Below are positions 20,124-29,911 of a stretch of DNA of 64,000 nucleotides, one piece after another; the first letter of the stretch is position 1; every line of letters begins with the position of its first letter. Both the position numbers and the translations under genes were made by a program. The stretch is from Methanoregula sp. (GTDB lineage: Archaea; Halobacteriota; Methanomicrobia; Methanomicrobiales; Methanospirillaceae). The stretch is taken from assembly GCF_028679125.1 (NCBI RefSeq), contig NZ_JAJRCG010000001.1:248001-312000 (forward strand), in the 5' to 3' direction. The notes below the pieces were generated by a model. That model searched no databases and had not been told where the DNA came from. It saw only the letters and a list, made by a program, of their open reading frames with translations.

Positions 20124-20763
20124 TCAATTCACCTGTAATCTGTTTCTCATTACTTTTTTGGTTCTTAATCATTTTCCAGAGCCCGGAAGGAATGAGCTGG
20201 AACCAGCGTACCACTGCCGGATGAGAAGTCCGGTGTATCCGGGATGGTAATTCTCATTCCTGTTTCCGGTTTTTCAAGTTTGTAAGATTGTGTAATTGAC
20301 AGAAGGAAGTTGTATTCCTACCCTTATAAATATTGTGTACGTGGTATCTATAATGCCGTTGAATAAAAAAATAATAATGGTTGCCCCGGATAAAACCGTA
20401 TTGACAAAAAAATACAAAATTCACGGGAAGAGCACGGCCAGCCTGTCCCGGGGAGTTTCCTTTGCGGGACCGGGTACTCCGGCGTTCATATCGCCACGGG
20501 ATTTTCTATTCAAACGGAAGAATGTATGTTCCGTTGTATCCGGTTTCAGGTACCGGAACATGTGCTGACCGTGAGCATTCCCCGGCAGGATCGTTTGTCC
20601 CGGGAACGGATTGCCAGGGACGCGTTGGCTACGGGTCTTTTTTAGGCCGGTGACGAACAGTCCCGATGCCGGGCCCCTTTCCTGGACAGTACCTTACGGA
20701 GATGCATGTCCATGGATACGGCGTGTGAAAAAGAATCCGGTGATACCCCGCGCCCTGGTGTAT
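20124..20763. other. 640-base gap with amt1 promoter
   Basis: This gap separates two minus-strand genes. The only support found is for the amt1 control region (20305-20332). Small frames on the plus strand between 20296 and 20650 have no motif or ribosome site and are not counted as genes. The stretch 20380-20640 shows no repeat or RNA fold that I can defend. Confidence 0.5.
20305..20318 (-). promoter_or_regulatory. NrpR-type operator before amt1
   Basis: GGAAGTTGTATTCC fits GGAA-N6-TTCC, the operator described for the methanogen nitrogen repressor NrpR in Methanococcus. On the minus strand the TATA-like TTTATAAG (about 20321-20328) lies immediately upstream, so the operator falls around the expected transcription start. 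This is the classic position for repression of the amt-glnK operon. The nrpR gene itself is not in the window. Confidence 0.75.
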
Positions 20764-21432
20764 TCACGCCGGGCGGATGAAATCCTCTGCCACCATCCGG
20801 CAGAGCCGGTTGCTCTCTGCAAGGAAACGGGGAGTGTCCCGTGCGATTACGGCCTGCTGGTGCTTCCGGAGATCGTTTGACCACTCTTTGATGATCGCGC
20901 CGGTCATTTCCATGTGGAACTGGAGACCGAGTGCGTTCCGGTACGAGAAGGCCTGGTTCCTGACATTCTTCCCGTACGCGAGCAGCCGGCCCCGGTAAGG
21001 AATCCCGAAGGTCTCCCCGTGGAGCTGGAAAACAGGGAACTGTTCCGGGAATTTTGAAAAGATGCCGGATGCATCGGCTGCCCGGTTCAGCACATGCCAC
21101 CCGGTTTCCCGGACGAACGGGTATACCCGTGCCCCGTGAGCAGAGGCGATCAGCTGCGCCCCCAGACAGATACCCAGTACGTTCTGACCGGTTTTTACGG
21201 ATCGCCGGATGAGTTCCTTCTCCTCTTTCAGCCACGGGAATTCGTCTTCATCATTGACGCTCATAAAACCGCCCATGAAGACAAGATGGGTGGCATTCAG
21301 GGTGCGGGGAACCTCATTGATATCGTACAGCCGGAAATATTCGAACGGGATATTCCGCTCACGGAAGATCGTTTCAAGATACCCTGACGGTTCGTTTTTG
21401 ACATGCTGGAAGATGGCGATCTTTGGATCCAT
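20764..21432 (-). CDS. Class I glutamine amidotransferase-like protein
   Basis: The 222-residue protein is a single GATase-1 domain. It has nucleophile Cys89 in GICLGAQ, and His173 and Glu175 in LQFHMEMT, so the catalytic triad is intact. The fold usually removes ammonia from glutamine or acts as a gamma-glutamyl hydrolase, and stand-alone members near GMP synthase or PuuD are known. No synthase partner is encoded beside it. It lies 63 bases after the second amt gene and before the amt1 control region, in the same direction, so it may be co-transcribed with amt2 and linked to nitrogen supply. Confidence 0.88.
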   Translation of the reverse strand: MDPKIAIFQHVKNEPSGYLETIFRERNIPFEYFRLYDINEVPRTLNATHLVFMGGFMSVNDEDEFPWLKEEKELIRRSVKTGQNVLGICLGAQLIASAHGARVYPFVRETGWHVLNRAADASGIFSKFPEQFPVFQLHGETFGIPYRGRLLAYGKNVRNQAFSYRNALGLQFHMEMTGAIIKEWSNDLRKHQQAVIARDTPRFLAESNRLCRMVAEDFIRPA

Positions 21433-21495
21433 AGCAGGCTTCCTTGTTTTTCGGTATCCCTTGAGTGGATGGGACGGGGGATATAGGGATCCCCG

Positions 21496-22692
21496 CTATG
21501 CCCGTTCACCATGCTGGCAGATATCCAGCCCCACATATTCTTCATCTTCGGTTACGCGGAGCCCGATCGTACGATCGATCGCCGTCGCGATAAGATACGT
21601 GACAACGAAGGTATAGGCGAGTGCAGCAAATGCGGCCACCGCGTTTGCAAAGAACTGGGAGGAGTTGCCTTCCATCCACCCGGCAAATCCCCCGATTGCC
21701 GCGGCGGCAAAGATACCGGTGGCAAGGGTTCCCCACAGCCCCCCCATCCCGTGGATCGCCCACGCATCGAGGCTCTCATCCATCTTCCGGGAGATCCGTA
21801 CAAGCATCATGGAATAGCAGAGCACCCCGGCGACTGCCCCGATGAGCACGGCAACAAGCGGGGGGACGAAACCGGCGGCCGGCGTGATCGCAACCATCCC
21901 GGCAATGGCACCGCTGACCATTCCGAGCGAACTGGGCTTGCCCCGGTACCAGCTCGCAACCATCCACGCGAGCGCCCCGGCCGCTGCTGCCGAGTTCGTG
22001 TTGACAAACGCGATCACGGCGCTGCTGTTGAGCGCGAGGGCACTGCCCGCGTTGAACCCGAACCAGCCGAACCAGAGGAGCGCAGCACCGAGCAGCGCGA
22101 TCGGGATATTATGCGGTTCAAGGGCATGCTCCCCGAACCCGGCACGCCGCCCGATGACGAGCGCGAGCGACAGGGCGGCAAAACCCGAACATATCTCAAC
22201 AACCGTTCCCCCGGCAAAATCGATGAGGCCCATCTGCTGTGCCCAGCCGCCTCCCCATGCCCAGTGCGCGATCGGGCAGTACACGACCGTCAGCCATACC
22301 AGGCAGAAGACAATAAACGAGGAGAGTTTGATTCGTTCCGCCACCGCGGACGTGACGATGGTAATGGTCACCGCCGCAAAGAAGAGCTGGAAGATCATGA
22401 AGAGGAGCGGGGGATAGGTCCCGGCACCGGCCTCTGCACTCACCCCGGCCAGGCCCAGGTAACTCAGGTTCCCGATGAACCCCCCCACGTCAGGCCCGAA
22501 CGCAAGCGAGTACCCGATCAGGATCCACTGGATGCTCGCAAGCGCCAGGCACACAAAGGAGAGCGCAATCATCGAGATAAAGTTCTTCTTCCGTACCAGT
22601 CCGCCATAAAAAAGACCGACTCCCGGGGTCATCAGCATGACCAGCACTGCCGAGACCATCAGCCAGCATGTAACGCCTGTATCCATCGCCAT
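21496..22692 (-). CDS. amt: Ammonium transporter Amt (second copy)
   Basis: The 398-residue paralogue of the first Amt has the same signatures: MLMTPGVGLFYGGLVRKKN, the pore His in [25 protein letters not shown], and the second in [22 protein letters not shown]. Unlike the first copy it has no glnK behind it; a GATase gene follows instead. No GGAA-N6-TTCC site was found in its 200-base upstream region. A GGAA-N3-TTCC variant occurs at about 22742-22752, with spacing too short for NrpR. It may be regulated differently. Confidence 0.97.
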   Translation of the reverse strand: MAMDTGVTCWLMVSAVLVMLMTPGVGLFYGGLVRKKNFISMIALSFVCLALASIQWILIGYSLAFGPDVGGFIGNLSYLGLAGVSAEAGAGTYPPLLFMIFQLFFAAVTITIVTSAVAERIKLSSFIVFCLVWLTVVYCPIAHWAWGGGWAQQMGLIDFAGGTVVEICSGFAALSLALVIGRRAGFGEHALEPHNIPIALLGAALLWFGWFGFNAGSALALNSSAVIAFVNTNSAAAAGALAWMVASWYRGKPSSLGMVSGAIAGMVAITPAAGFVPPLVAVLIGAVAGVLCYSMMLVRISRKMDESLDAWAIHGMGGLWGTLATGIFAAAAIGGFAGWMEGNSSQFFANAVAAFAALAYTFVVTYLIATAIDRTIGLRVTEDEEYVGLDICQHGERA

Positions 22693-22897
22693 CGTAATCT
22701 CCGTATTGTTGTTGCGGCAGCGATCGATCGGTACCGGTCGCAGGAAGTATTCCGCGGAGCTGCACCGGGCACGTACACGTATCCACTATGCCTGCGCCCA
22801 CGGGTGAGCCTTACGACTGGTACAGAACGATCGGCCGATTATTCCGGGATTACAAGTCCGAAGATCGCCGACTATTCAATAAAAATTTTTGAAAAAT

Positions 22898-24223
22898 TTA
22901 ATAGGTTGCCAGGTACCTGTCCAGTTCCCACGGGTGAACCGCGAGCCGGAAGGCATCGGTTTCCATATCTGCAATGCGGGTGAGGTTCGTCACCACATGT
23001 TCGCCGAGCGTGTTGCAGATGACCTCATCCTTGAGGAGCGCAGCATTCGCTTCGGCAAGGCTCGCCGGCAGCATCTCGACCTTCAGCCGCTTGCGGTCCT
23101 TTGCATTGAGGTGGTAGATGTTGGTGTTGGTCGATTCCGGCGGCATGATCTTGTTCTTGACGCCGTCCATACCCGCTGCGAGCATGCAGGCAAACGTGAG
23201 GTACGGGTTGCACATCGGGTCCGGGCTGCGGAACTCGGCACGGGTGCTGTTGCCACGGGCTGCGGGAACGCGGACAAGGGCAGAGCGGTTGGCCGCACTC
23301 CAGGCAAGGTAGCAGGGTGCTTCGTAGCCGGGGACGAGGCGCTTGTACGAGTTGATCGTCGGGTTCGCCACACGCGTGATGGCCCGTGCATGCTTCAGGA
23401 TACCGCCGATATAGTAAAGGCAGGTCTCTGAGAGCTGCAGGTCGGCGTTTGCATCATAGAACGCATTCTTGCCGTTCTTGGAGAGCGAGCCGTGGGTGTG
23501 CATGCCGCTGCCGTTGATGCCGGCAATCGGCTTTGCCATGAAAGAGGCATGGAGGCCGTACTGCAGGGCAATCGACTTGGTCGCAAACTTGAACGTGATG
23601 ACCCGGTCCGCGGTGGTCAGGGCATCGCCGTACTTGAAGTCGATCTCGTGCTGGCTGTCGGCGACTTCGTGGTGGGAGGCTTCGATCTCAAAGCCCATCT
23701 CGCTCAGGGCGAGGACCACGTCCCTCCGGACATCTTCAGCAGAGTCGGTTGGCGCGAGATCGAAGTAGGCACCATGGTCTTCGAACTCCGTGGTAGGAAC
23801 GCCGTCGTACATCTTGAACAGGAAGAATTCAAGTTCGGGGCCGGTATTGAACGTGTAGCCCAGCTTGGCGGCTTCGGCCATGGTCTTCTTCAGGATGTAA
23901 CGGGGATCTCCTTCGAACGGCTTGTTGCCGTACGTCTGGACATCGCAGATGAACCGGGCAACCTTTCCTTCCTGGGGTCTCCACGGGAGAACTGCATACG
24001 TACTCTGATCGGGCTTCAGGATCATGTCGGATTCTTCGATCCTGGCAAATCCTTCAATGGAAGACCCGTCAAACCAGATCCCTTCCGTGAGCGCTTTTTC
24101 CGCCTGGATGGCAGGGATCGAGACGTTTTTGGGCATCCCCTGGATATCCGTGAACTGAAGGCGGATGAATTTTACCCCGTCCGCCTCAATCCTCTTGAGC
24201 ATCTTCGTTACGTCTGCTGACAT
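22898..24223 (-). CDS. glnA: Glutamine synthetase, type I
   Basis: The 441-residue enzyme condenses ammonia and glutamate to glutamine with ATP. It has the type I signatures: WFDGSSIEGFARIEESDMILKPD (N-terminal beta-grasp), GPELEFFLF, NGSGMHTHGSL (His and metal-binding region) and RVPAARGNSTRAEFRSPDPMCNPYL. Its size and lack of the adenylylation-loop Tyr pattern fit the I-alpha group, which is feedback-controlled and in methanogens is regulated by GlnK. It lies divergent to the glutamate synthase operon across 120 bases, with an operator directly before the start codon. Confidence 0.97.
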   Translation of the reverse strand: MSADVTKMLKRIEADGVKFIRLQFTDIQGMPKNVSIPAIQAEKALTEGIWFDGSSIEGFARIEESDMILKPDQSTYAVLPWRPQEGKVARFICDVQTYGNKPFEGDPRYILKKTMAEAAKLGYTFNTGPELEFFLFKMYDGVPTTEFEDHGAYFDLAPTDSAEDVRRDVVLALSEMGFEIEASHHEVADSQHEIDFKYGDALTTADRVITFKFATKSIALQYGLHASFMAKPIAGINGSGMHTHGSLSKNGKNAFYDANADLQLSETCLYYIGGILKHARAITRVANPTINSYKRLVPGYEAPCYLAWSAANRSALVRVPAARGNSTRAEFRSPDPMCNPYLTFACMLAAGMDGVKNKIMPPESTNTNIYHLNAKDRKRLKVEMLPASLAEANAALLKDEVICNTLGEHVVTNLTRIADMETDAFRLAVHPWELDRYLATY

Positions 24224-24226
24224 AAT

Positions 24227-24240
24227 GGAAGAATGGTTCC
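24227..24240 (-). promoter_or_regulatory. NrpR-type operator before glnA
   Basis: GGAAGAATGGTTCC is a second exact GGAA-N6-TTCC site. It lies three bases before the glnA ATG on the minus strand and about ten bases after an AT-rich TATA region (about 24249-24262). Repressor binding there would block initiation, and the transcript would be almost leaderless. A looser symmetric sequence (GAAT-GCTCAT-ATTC, 24282-24295) lies on the gltB1 side. Confidence 0.75.
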
Positions 24241-24248
24241 ACCCAATC

Positions 24249-24262
24249 GTATTTATATTTAT
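24249..24262. promoter_or_regulatory. Shared glnA/gltB1 TATA region
   Basis: The AT-rich run GTATTTATATTTAT offers TATA-like boxes on both strands between the divergent glnA and gltB1 genes. The minus-strand start would fall on the operator next to glnA. The plus-strand start would fall near 24285, giving gltB1 a leader of about 60 bases. Confidence 0.5.
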
Positions 24263-24343
24263 TTTACGTACATTATTGAGCGAATGCTCATATTCACTTT
24301 CAGGAAATGGTTACTCTAGTGGATCAACGTTCTCTGTGATAAT

Positions 24344-25396
24344 ATGTGTGGTATTATAGGTGTAATTGACCGGCGCCGCCAGTGTATGGATGGCACCAAG
24401 ATAAAAGAAGCGCTCGCTTCCATGGACGAGCGCGGGAGCGGAGAGGGTGCAGGATATGTAGCGTACGGCATCTATCCGGACTACAAGGACTACTACGCGC
24501 TGCATGTCTTCTTTGATAACATCCGGGAGAACAAGGCCCCGCTCGACAACCTGCTTGAAAAATGGGGAACGATCATCCACGACGAGCAGATAAAAACCTA
24601 CGAGCAGCCCGGCCTTCGCAAGGTCCACACCCCCTGGCGCTATTTCTTCCGGCCGGACCGGGGCATGATGCCCAAGAGTACCACACCCGACGAGGATATT
24701 GTCACCCATATTGTCATGAAAGTGAACAGTGAGCGGAACGGCGCCCTCATCTTCTCCTCCGGAAAGAATCTCGGTGTCTTCAAGGCAGCCGGCTGGCCGG
24801 AGGATGTCGCGAACTTCTACCGGATCCAGGACTACCAGGGCTACCTCTGGCTCGCCCACAACCGGTACCCCACGAACACGGCCGGCTGGTGGGGCGGGGC
24901 GCATCCCTTCAACCTCCTCAACTGGAGCGTTGTCCACAATGGTGAGATCACCTCCTACGGCACCAACCGGCGCTACATCGAGAGTTACGGGTACAAGTGC
25001 ACGATGTACACCGACACGGAAGTCGTCGCGTACCTCGTTGACCTGCTCGTACGAAAACACGGGCTTTCCGAGAAGATGGCGGTCCGGGCCCTTGCGCCCC
25101 CGTTCTGGGACGAGATCGACCGGATGCCGGCAAAAGAGCAGGAACTCAACCGGGCGATACGCCTGACCTATGGTCCCGCCCTCATGAACGGCCCCTTTGC
25201 CATCTGCGTAGCGAACGAGAACTCGCTCGTTGGTTTCACCGACAGAATCAAGCTCCGCCCCCTTGTCAGCGGGGAGAGCGGGGACCGGCTCTTCATCTCC
25301 AGCGAAGAGGCTGCCATCCGGAGGATCGATCCGGATGTGGAAAATATCACGATGCCCAAAGCCGGCGAACCGGTGATCGGGAGGGTGATCGCATGA
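24344..25396 (+). CDS. Glutamate synthase, amidotransferase subunit
   Basis: The 350-residue protein starts [11 protein letters not shown]. Cys2, exposed after removal of Met, is the class II (Ntn) glutaminase nucleophile. Substrate-binding phrases follow ([37 protein letters not shown]). This corresponds to the first domain of bacterial GltB. In archaea, glutamate synthase is split into three genes, of which this is the first. It releases ammonia from glutamine for the next subunit. Its stop overlaps the following start by four bases. Confidence 0.93.
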   Translation: MCGIIGVIDRRRQCMDGTKIKEALASMDERGSGEGAGYVAYGIYPDYKDYYALHVFFDNIRENKAPLDNLLEKWGTIIHDEQIKTYEQPGLRKVHTPWRYFFRPDRGMMPKSTTPDEDIVTHIVMKVNSERNGALIFSSGKNLGVFKAAGWPEDVANFYRIQDYQGYLWLAHNRYPTNTAGWWGGAHPFNLLNWSVVHNGEITSYGTNRRYIESYGYKCTMYTDTEVVAYLVDLLVRKHGLSEKMAVRALAPPFWDEIDRMPAKEQELNRAIRLTYGPALMNGPFAICVANENSLVGFTDRIKLRPLVSGESGDRLFISSEEAAIRRIDPDVENITMPKAGEPVIGRVIA

Positions 25397-26904
25397 GCAT
25401 CGGCAGCACCCCCCTGAGATTCCGGGTCACGATCGACCCGGACCGGTGCATGAACTGCGGGCGCTGTATCGAGAACTGCTCGTACGGCGTGTACCGGAAG
25501 GAGGGGGATTCTATCCGCATCAACTCGCGGAACTGTGTCGCCTGCCACCGCTGTCTCGCGTTCTGCCCGCGGGATGCAATCGAGATCGAAGAGAAACCGG
25601 GCGATTACCGGAGCCACCCGGTCTGGACCCGCGAGATCCGCGAGGCGGTCTTCAACCAGGCAAAGACCGGCAGGATCATCTCCGGGGGCATGGGCAATGC
25701 CCTGCCCTGGCCGATCATCTTCGACCGGCTCGTGCTCGATGCCTGCCAGGTGACGAACCCGAGCATCGATCCCCTGCGCGAGCCCATGGAGCTCCGCACC
25801 TATATCGGCAAGAAGCCGTCATCGCTCTCGATCCGGGAACGGCCCGGCAAGGATGTCGAACTCTTAACAAAACTCACGCCCAACCTCCAGATCGAGACCC
25901 CGATCATGATCGGGCACATGAGCTACGGGGCGATCAGCCTGCCGGCCCAGCAGGCCATGGCCCGGGCGGTCCACCGCATCGGCACGTTCATGGGCACGGG
26001 AGAGGGCGGGCTTCACCAGTCGCTCTACCCGTACCAGAAGAACATGATCGTCCAGGTTGCCTCGGGACGGTTCGGCGTCGACATCGACTATCTCGAACGC
26101 GGGGCCGCGATCGAGATCAAGATCGGCCAGGGTGCAAAACCGGGTATCGGTGGCCATCTCCCCGGCGAGAAAGTCTGCGCCGATGTTGCCTGCACCCGCA
26201 TGATCCCGGAGGGCAGCGACGCGATCAGCCCGGCGCCCCACCACGATATCTACAGCATCGAGGATCTCAAACAGCTGGTCCACGGACTTAAAGAGGCAAC
26301 GGAATGGAAGAAGCCGGTCTTTGTCAAGATCGCTGCGGTCCATAACACCGCCGCCATTGCCGCAGGAATTGCCCGCTCGGGGGCAGACGCCGTGGTCATC
26401 GACGGTTTCCGGGGCGGAACCGGTTCGGCACCCGTGGTCTTCCGCGATCATGTCGGGATCCCGATAGAGGCAGCTGTTGCAAGTGTCGATGCGAAACTCC
26501 GGTCACAGGGAATCCGCAACGAAGTCTCCATCATCGCGAGCGGCGGCATCCGGCAGAGTGCGGACGTGGCAAAGATCATCTGCCTCGGCGCCGATGCCGT
26601 CTATATCGGGACGTCGGCGCTCGTGGCTATGGGATGCCGGGTCTGCGGGACCTGCAACCGGGGCATGTGTGCCTGGGGCATTGCCACCCAGAAACCCGAA
26701 CTGACGAAGAGGCTGGATCCCGAGACCAATGCCGTGCAGGTCGAGAACCTGATCCATGGCTGGACCCTCGAACTGGGCGAACTGATGGGAGCGGCCGGTA
26801 TCAACAGCATCGAGAGCCTGCGGGGCAACCGCGACCGGCTCCGGGGCTACATGCTGGACGAGGGACTGCTGAATGTGCTCGATGTCAAGACCGTGGGGGC
26901 TTGA
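25393..26904 (+). CDS. Glutamate synthase, FMN/iron-sulfur subunit
   Basis: The 503-residue protein begins with a two-cluster ferredoxin module ([11 protein letters not shown] and [11 protein letters not shown], residues about 15-60). The GltS barrel follows, with [48 protein letters not shown] and [18 protein letters not shown], the phosphate and FMN-binding loop. The cysteine cluster [17 protein letters not shown] near residues 420-435 supplies the 3Fe-4S site. It converts 2-oxoglutarate and ammonia to glutamate. The N-terminal ferredoxin is typical of the archaeal enzyme and points to a low-potential donor. Confidence 0.95.
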   Translation: MSIGSTPLRFRVTIDPDRCMNCGRCIENCSYGVYRKEGDSIRINSRNCVACHRCLAFCPRDAIEIEEKPGDYRSHPVWTREIREAVFNQAKTGRIISGGMGNALPWPIIFDRLVLDACQVTNPSIDPLREPMELRTYIGKKPSSLSIRERPGKDVELLTKLTPNLQIETPIMIGHMSYGAISLPAQQAMARAVHRIGTFMGTGEGGLHQSLYPYQKNMIVQVASGRFGVDIDYLERGAAIEIKIGQGAKPGIGGHLPGEKVCADVACTRMIPEGSDAISPAPHHDIYSIEDLKQLVHGLKEATEWKKPVFVKIAAVHNTAAIAAGIARSGADAVVIDGFRGGTGSAPVVFRDHVGIPIEAAVASVDAKLRSQGIRNEVSIIASGGIRQSADVAKIICLGADAVYIGTSALVAMGCRVCGTCNRGMCAWGIATQKPELTKRLDPETNAVQVENLIHGWTLELGELMGAAGINSIESLRGNRDRLRGYMLDEGLLNVLDVKTVGA

Positions 26905-26905
26905 A

Positions 26906-27649
26906 ATGAAGACGCTCACGATCGATGCAAAAGACATCCATTATACGCCGCTGAACCAGCAGATCCGTGCGGCCATTGCTGACGGGGCAAAGGAGATCAC
27001 CCTCAACAATGTCCTCGGCCAGCGGTTCATCGGGGACGGCCTGCGGGGCGACGATGTCACGATCACCGTGAACGGCGTGCCGGGCGGGGATCTCGGGATG
27101 TTCATGAGCGGCCCCACCCTCATCGTCCATGGCAACGCGGACCATGCGCCCGGCAATACCATGGACAAGGGCAGGGTGATCATCCATGGCAGCGCCGGCG
27201 ATGCCGTAGCCCACAGCATGCGGGGCGGCAGGGTGTATGTCCGGGACAATATCGGGTACCGGGGCGGCATCCACATGAAGAAGTACCTGGAGAAACGCCC
27301 CATTCTCGTGGTCGGCGGCAGCGCTCGGGCGTTCCTCGGGGAATCCATGGCAGGCGGGCTCGTGATCGTGCTGGGCCTCGGGGGCGTTCCCCCGATCGCG
27401 GAGCAGGGGGTGGGGAGCGGCATCCATGGCGGCGAGATCTTCGTACGGGGACCGGTCGACAACCTCTGTCTCGGGAACGGGACGAAACAGGCACCGGTCA
27501 CGGAGGAAGAGAGGGCCATGATCCGCCCGATTATCGAAGACTTCGCGCAATCGTTCGGGATCGATTCTACCCCCCTGCTCGCAGCTGAATACACGCGGAT
27601 CGCCGCAGTCAGCGCACGGCCGTTTGCGAACAAGTATACGTTGGAGTGA
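26906..27649 (+). CDS. Glutamate synthase, GXGXG (alpha) subunit
   Basis: The Met at 26906 lies one base after the stop of the previous gene and gives 247 residues. The sequence is a right-handed beta-helix with regularly spaced glycines (GQRFIGDGLRGDDVTITVNGVPGGDLG, GNADHAPGNTMDKGRVIIHGSAGDAV, MRGGRVYVRDNIGYRGGIHMK). This is the C-terminal domain of bacterial GltB encoded separately. It is structural and holds the other domains together. Confidence 0.93.
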   Translation: MKTLTIDAKDIHYTPLNQQIRAAIADGAKEITLNNVLGQRFIGDGLRGDDVTITVNGVPGGDLGMFMSGPTLIVHGNADHAPGNTMDKGRVIIHGSAGDAVAHSMRGGRVYVRDNIGYRGGIHMKKYLEKRPILVVGGSARAFLGESMAGGLVIVLGLGGVPPIAEQGVGSGIHGGEIFVRGPVDNLCLGNGTKQAPVTEEERAMIRPIIEDFAQSFGIDSTPLLAAEYTRIAAVSARPFANKYTLE

Positions 27650-27654
27650 GAGCG

Positions 27655-28689
27655 ATGGCACAGAAAAGTTATCTCGATCTGAAAAGCGAGGTATGGGATA
27701 CCGGCATATGTTCGGGCTGCGGTGCCTGCGTGGCGGTCTGCCCGGCCGATGCGATCTCCTTTAAGGAAGGGGAGATGGTGACAAGCCCGGTCAGCAACGG
27801 TTACTGCAAGCAGGCGACCGACAGCGTCCCGTGCGGGGCATGTTACGCGGTATGTCCCCGGACAACAGAACAGCCAAACGAAGAACTCGGCGACTATCTT
27901 GAGATGGTCGCGGCAAAAGCGGCCATCGACGTACCCCACCGGCAGAGCGGCGGTGCCGTTACGGCAATCCTCGCCCATGCGCTGGATACCGGCCTCATCG
28001 ATGCGGTAGTGACGGTGACAGAAGACCGCTGGACCCTCCGGCCGTCATCTGTTGTCATCACGAAATCCGATGTCCTGATCGGCCAGGCGGGCAGCCGGTA
28101 CAACTGGTGGGTGCCGCTGCTTGCTGCGCTCAAGACTGCGGTGGTAGGACGGAAATGCACCAAGATCGCGGTGGTCGGCGTCCCCTGCGTTGTCCAGGCC
28201 CTTGCACGGATTCGTTCAGGCGACAATGATCTCCTCAAACCCTATGCCCGTGCGATCCGCCTCGTGGTCGGCCTGTTCTGTACGGAGTCGTTCGATTATG
28301 CGGCGCTGGTCCAGGGAAAACTCAAAGCCCGGTACAGGATTGAACCAAACGAGATCCGCAAACTGGACGTGAAGGGAAAACTCGAGATCGCAAAACAGGA
28401 TGGCAGCACGACCATCGTCCCGCTCGCGGAACTGGATGACTGTATCCGGAAGGGCTGCCATTACTGCACCGATCTGACGGCCGTGTATGCCGATATCTCT
28501 GCCGGAGCCATCGGCAGCCCTGCCGGTTCAACCACCCTTGTGGTCCGGACTCCCGCGGGCAAGGGATTTGTCGACAGCGCAGTGCGGGACCATGCCCTCA
28601 CCACGAGTGCGGGTATTGACGAGGCCGCCATCCGCAAACTTGCATCTGCGAAGATTAAAAGAAATTCCGGCCGGCATAAAACCCCGTAG
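27655..28689 (+). CDS. FrhB/F420-dehydrogenase beta-like protein
   Basis: The Met at 27655 follows GGAGTGAGAGC and gives 344 residues. The N-terminus has a ferredoxin motif (CSGCGACVAVCP, with a further CGACYAVCP). The FrhB/FpoF-type body follows (SGGAVTAILAHALDTGLIDAVV, IGQAGSRYNW, KIAVVGVPCVVQALARI, LVVGLFCTESFDY). It should bind an iron-sulfur cluster, FAD and F420. It starts six bases after the glutamate synthase stop. A likely role is passing electrons from reduced F420 to the synthase, an inference from context. A T-rich terminator follows at 28703-28712. Confidence 0.88.
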   Translation: MAQKSYLDLKSEVWDTGICSGCGACVAVCPADAISFKEGEMVTSPVSNGYCKQATDSVPCGACYAVCPRTTEQPNEELGDYLEMVAAKAAIDVPHRQSGGAVTAILAHALDTGLIDAVVTVTEDRWTLRPSSVVITKSDVLIGQAGSRYNWWVPLLAALKTAVVGRKCTKIAVVGVPCVVQALARIRSGDNDLLKPYARAIRLVVGLFCTESFDYAALVQGKLKARYRIEPNEIRKLDVKGKLEIAKQDGSTTIVPLAELDDCIRKGCHYCTDLTAVYADISAGAIGSPAGSTTLVVRTPAGKGFVDSAVRDHALTTSAGIDEAAIRKLASAKIKRNSGRHKTP

Positions 28690-28879
28690 AGACGCGGGGA
28701 TTTTCTTTTTTTCCGGCCCGGTATTACCGTGAAATCCGGTGCGGGTTTTTTCCCACAATTTTTCTCGTGCTAAAAGAACAGGAGGCGATCTTTGTGTACG
28801 TTCCCCGGCAAAATCCTTACATCCATGTGGGATTCTTTCACCAGACCGTATTCAGTATGCAAAAATAGCTGAATTGCAT

Positions 28880-29536
28880 TCACTCATATTCCAGCGGATC
28901 GGCAACCCCGGCATCCCGGAAAGCAGCCAGTCGTTCATCGCACGACCCGCATTTCCCGCACGCCTTTTCTCCACCCTTGTAACACGTCCATGTCAGGGAA
29001 TAATCTACACCGAGAGATAATCCGCGTTTGACGATGTCTCCCTTTGACAGGTGAAGATACGGAGCGGACAGGACCAGGTCGTTCCAGTCACAGAGATGGA
29101 ACGCGGCAGTCATTGCATCGACAAATGCCGGACGGCAATCCGGGTAGATGGCGTGGTCCCCGGCATGCGCTCCATAGAACAGATGGCCGGCATGAATGCC
29201 GATTGCATATGCTGCCGCGAGGCTGAGCAGGACCATATTCCTGTTCGGGACTACCGTCTGCTTCATGGTCTCATCGTCATAATTTCCTTCAGGAACGGCC
29301 AGGTCCGATCGGGTAAGGGCAGAGGGTGCGAGATCGTGCAGGACCCTGGCGTCGATGATCTTCTGGGGGATATCCAGGCGTTCGCAGGTTCTTGTTGCAT
29401 ACGCGATCTCCCTCTTATGCCGCTGACCGTAATCGAACGTCACCGCCGTGAGGGCATAGCCCTGTTCGCGGAGGTCGTAGAGCAGGGTGGTGCTGTCCAG
29501 TCCTCCTGAAAGAATGATTACCGCATCGTGCTTCAT
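28880..29536 (-). CDS. queC: 7-cyano-7-deazaguanine synthase QueC
   Basis: The Met at 29536 (MKHDAVIILSGGLDSTTLL) matches the family start. The longer frame adds 44 unrelated residues. The 218-residue enzyme has the PP-loop SGGLDSTT and the zinc site CYKGGEKACGKCGSCDER near the C-terminus. It turns 7-carboxy-7-deazaguanine into preQ0 with ATP and ammonia; in archaea preQ0 feeds archaeosine in tRNA. It stands alone, with no preQ1-type riboswitch visible ahead of it. Confidence 0.95.
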   Translation of the reverse strand: MKHDAVIILSGGLDSTTLLYDLREQGYALTAVTFDYGQRHKREIAYATRTCERLDIPQKIIDARVLHDLAPSALTRSDLAVPEGNYDDETMKQTVVPNRNMVLLSLAAAYAIGIHAGHLFYGAHAGDHAIYPDCRPAFVDAMTAAFHLCDWNDLVLSAPYLHLSKGDIVKRGLSLGVDYSLTWTCYKGGEKACGKCGSCDERLAAFRDAGVADPLEYE

Positions 29537-29911
29537 ACAGTGTCCCGGGTTATCCAGTACTATGAAGGATTTCATTCTTATTTTTCTTTTGACAGGTTTT
29601 TTGTGGATCGCGGGGGCATCTGATAGTGATGAGGGGGGCTGGCGCTCCTGCCGGGGCTCCGCAGTCAAAGGATCCTGTTGAATTCTCCGTCTCCCCAGAT
29701 TTCACGGTACGTAATTTTTCAGGGATCGGAGATTACCTGATAACCGATCTTGGAAGACGTCCGTCCGTCTCCCCTCAATCCCCGGTGTGATGAAGGAAGA
29801 TGAGAAGAGCGCTATAATGCTTCCTTCGCTGTTGCGATGATTAATTCCCGGCAGCGTGGCCCGGTTCCGGAATTTGTATATTTTTGATCCGGTATCCGTG
29901 GCGTATTCCGG

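Noticed and set aside
22742-22752. GGAA-GTA-TTCC upstream of amt2 as a third NrpR site
   Set aside because: The spacer is three bases, not six, so it does not fit the known operator.
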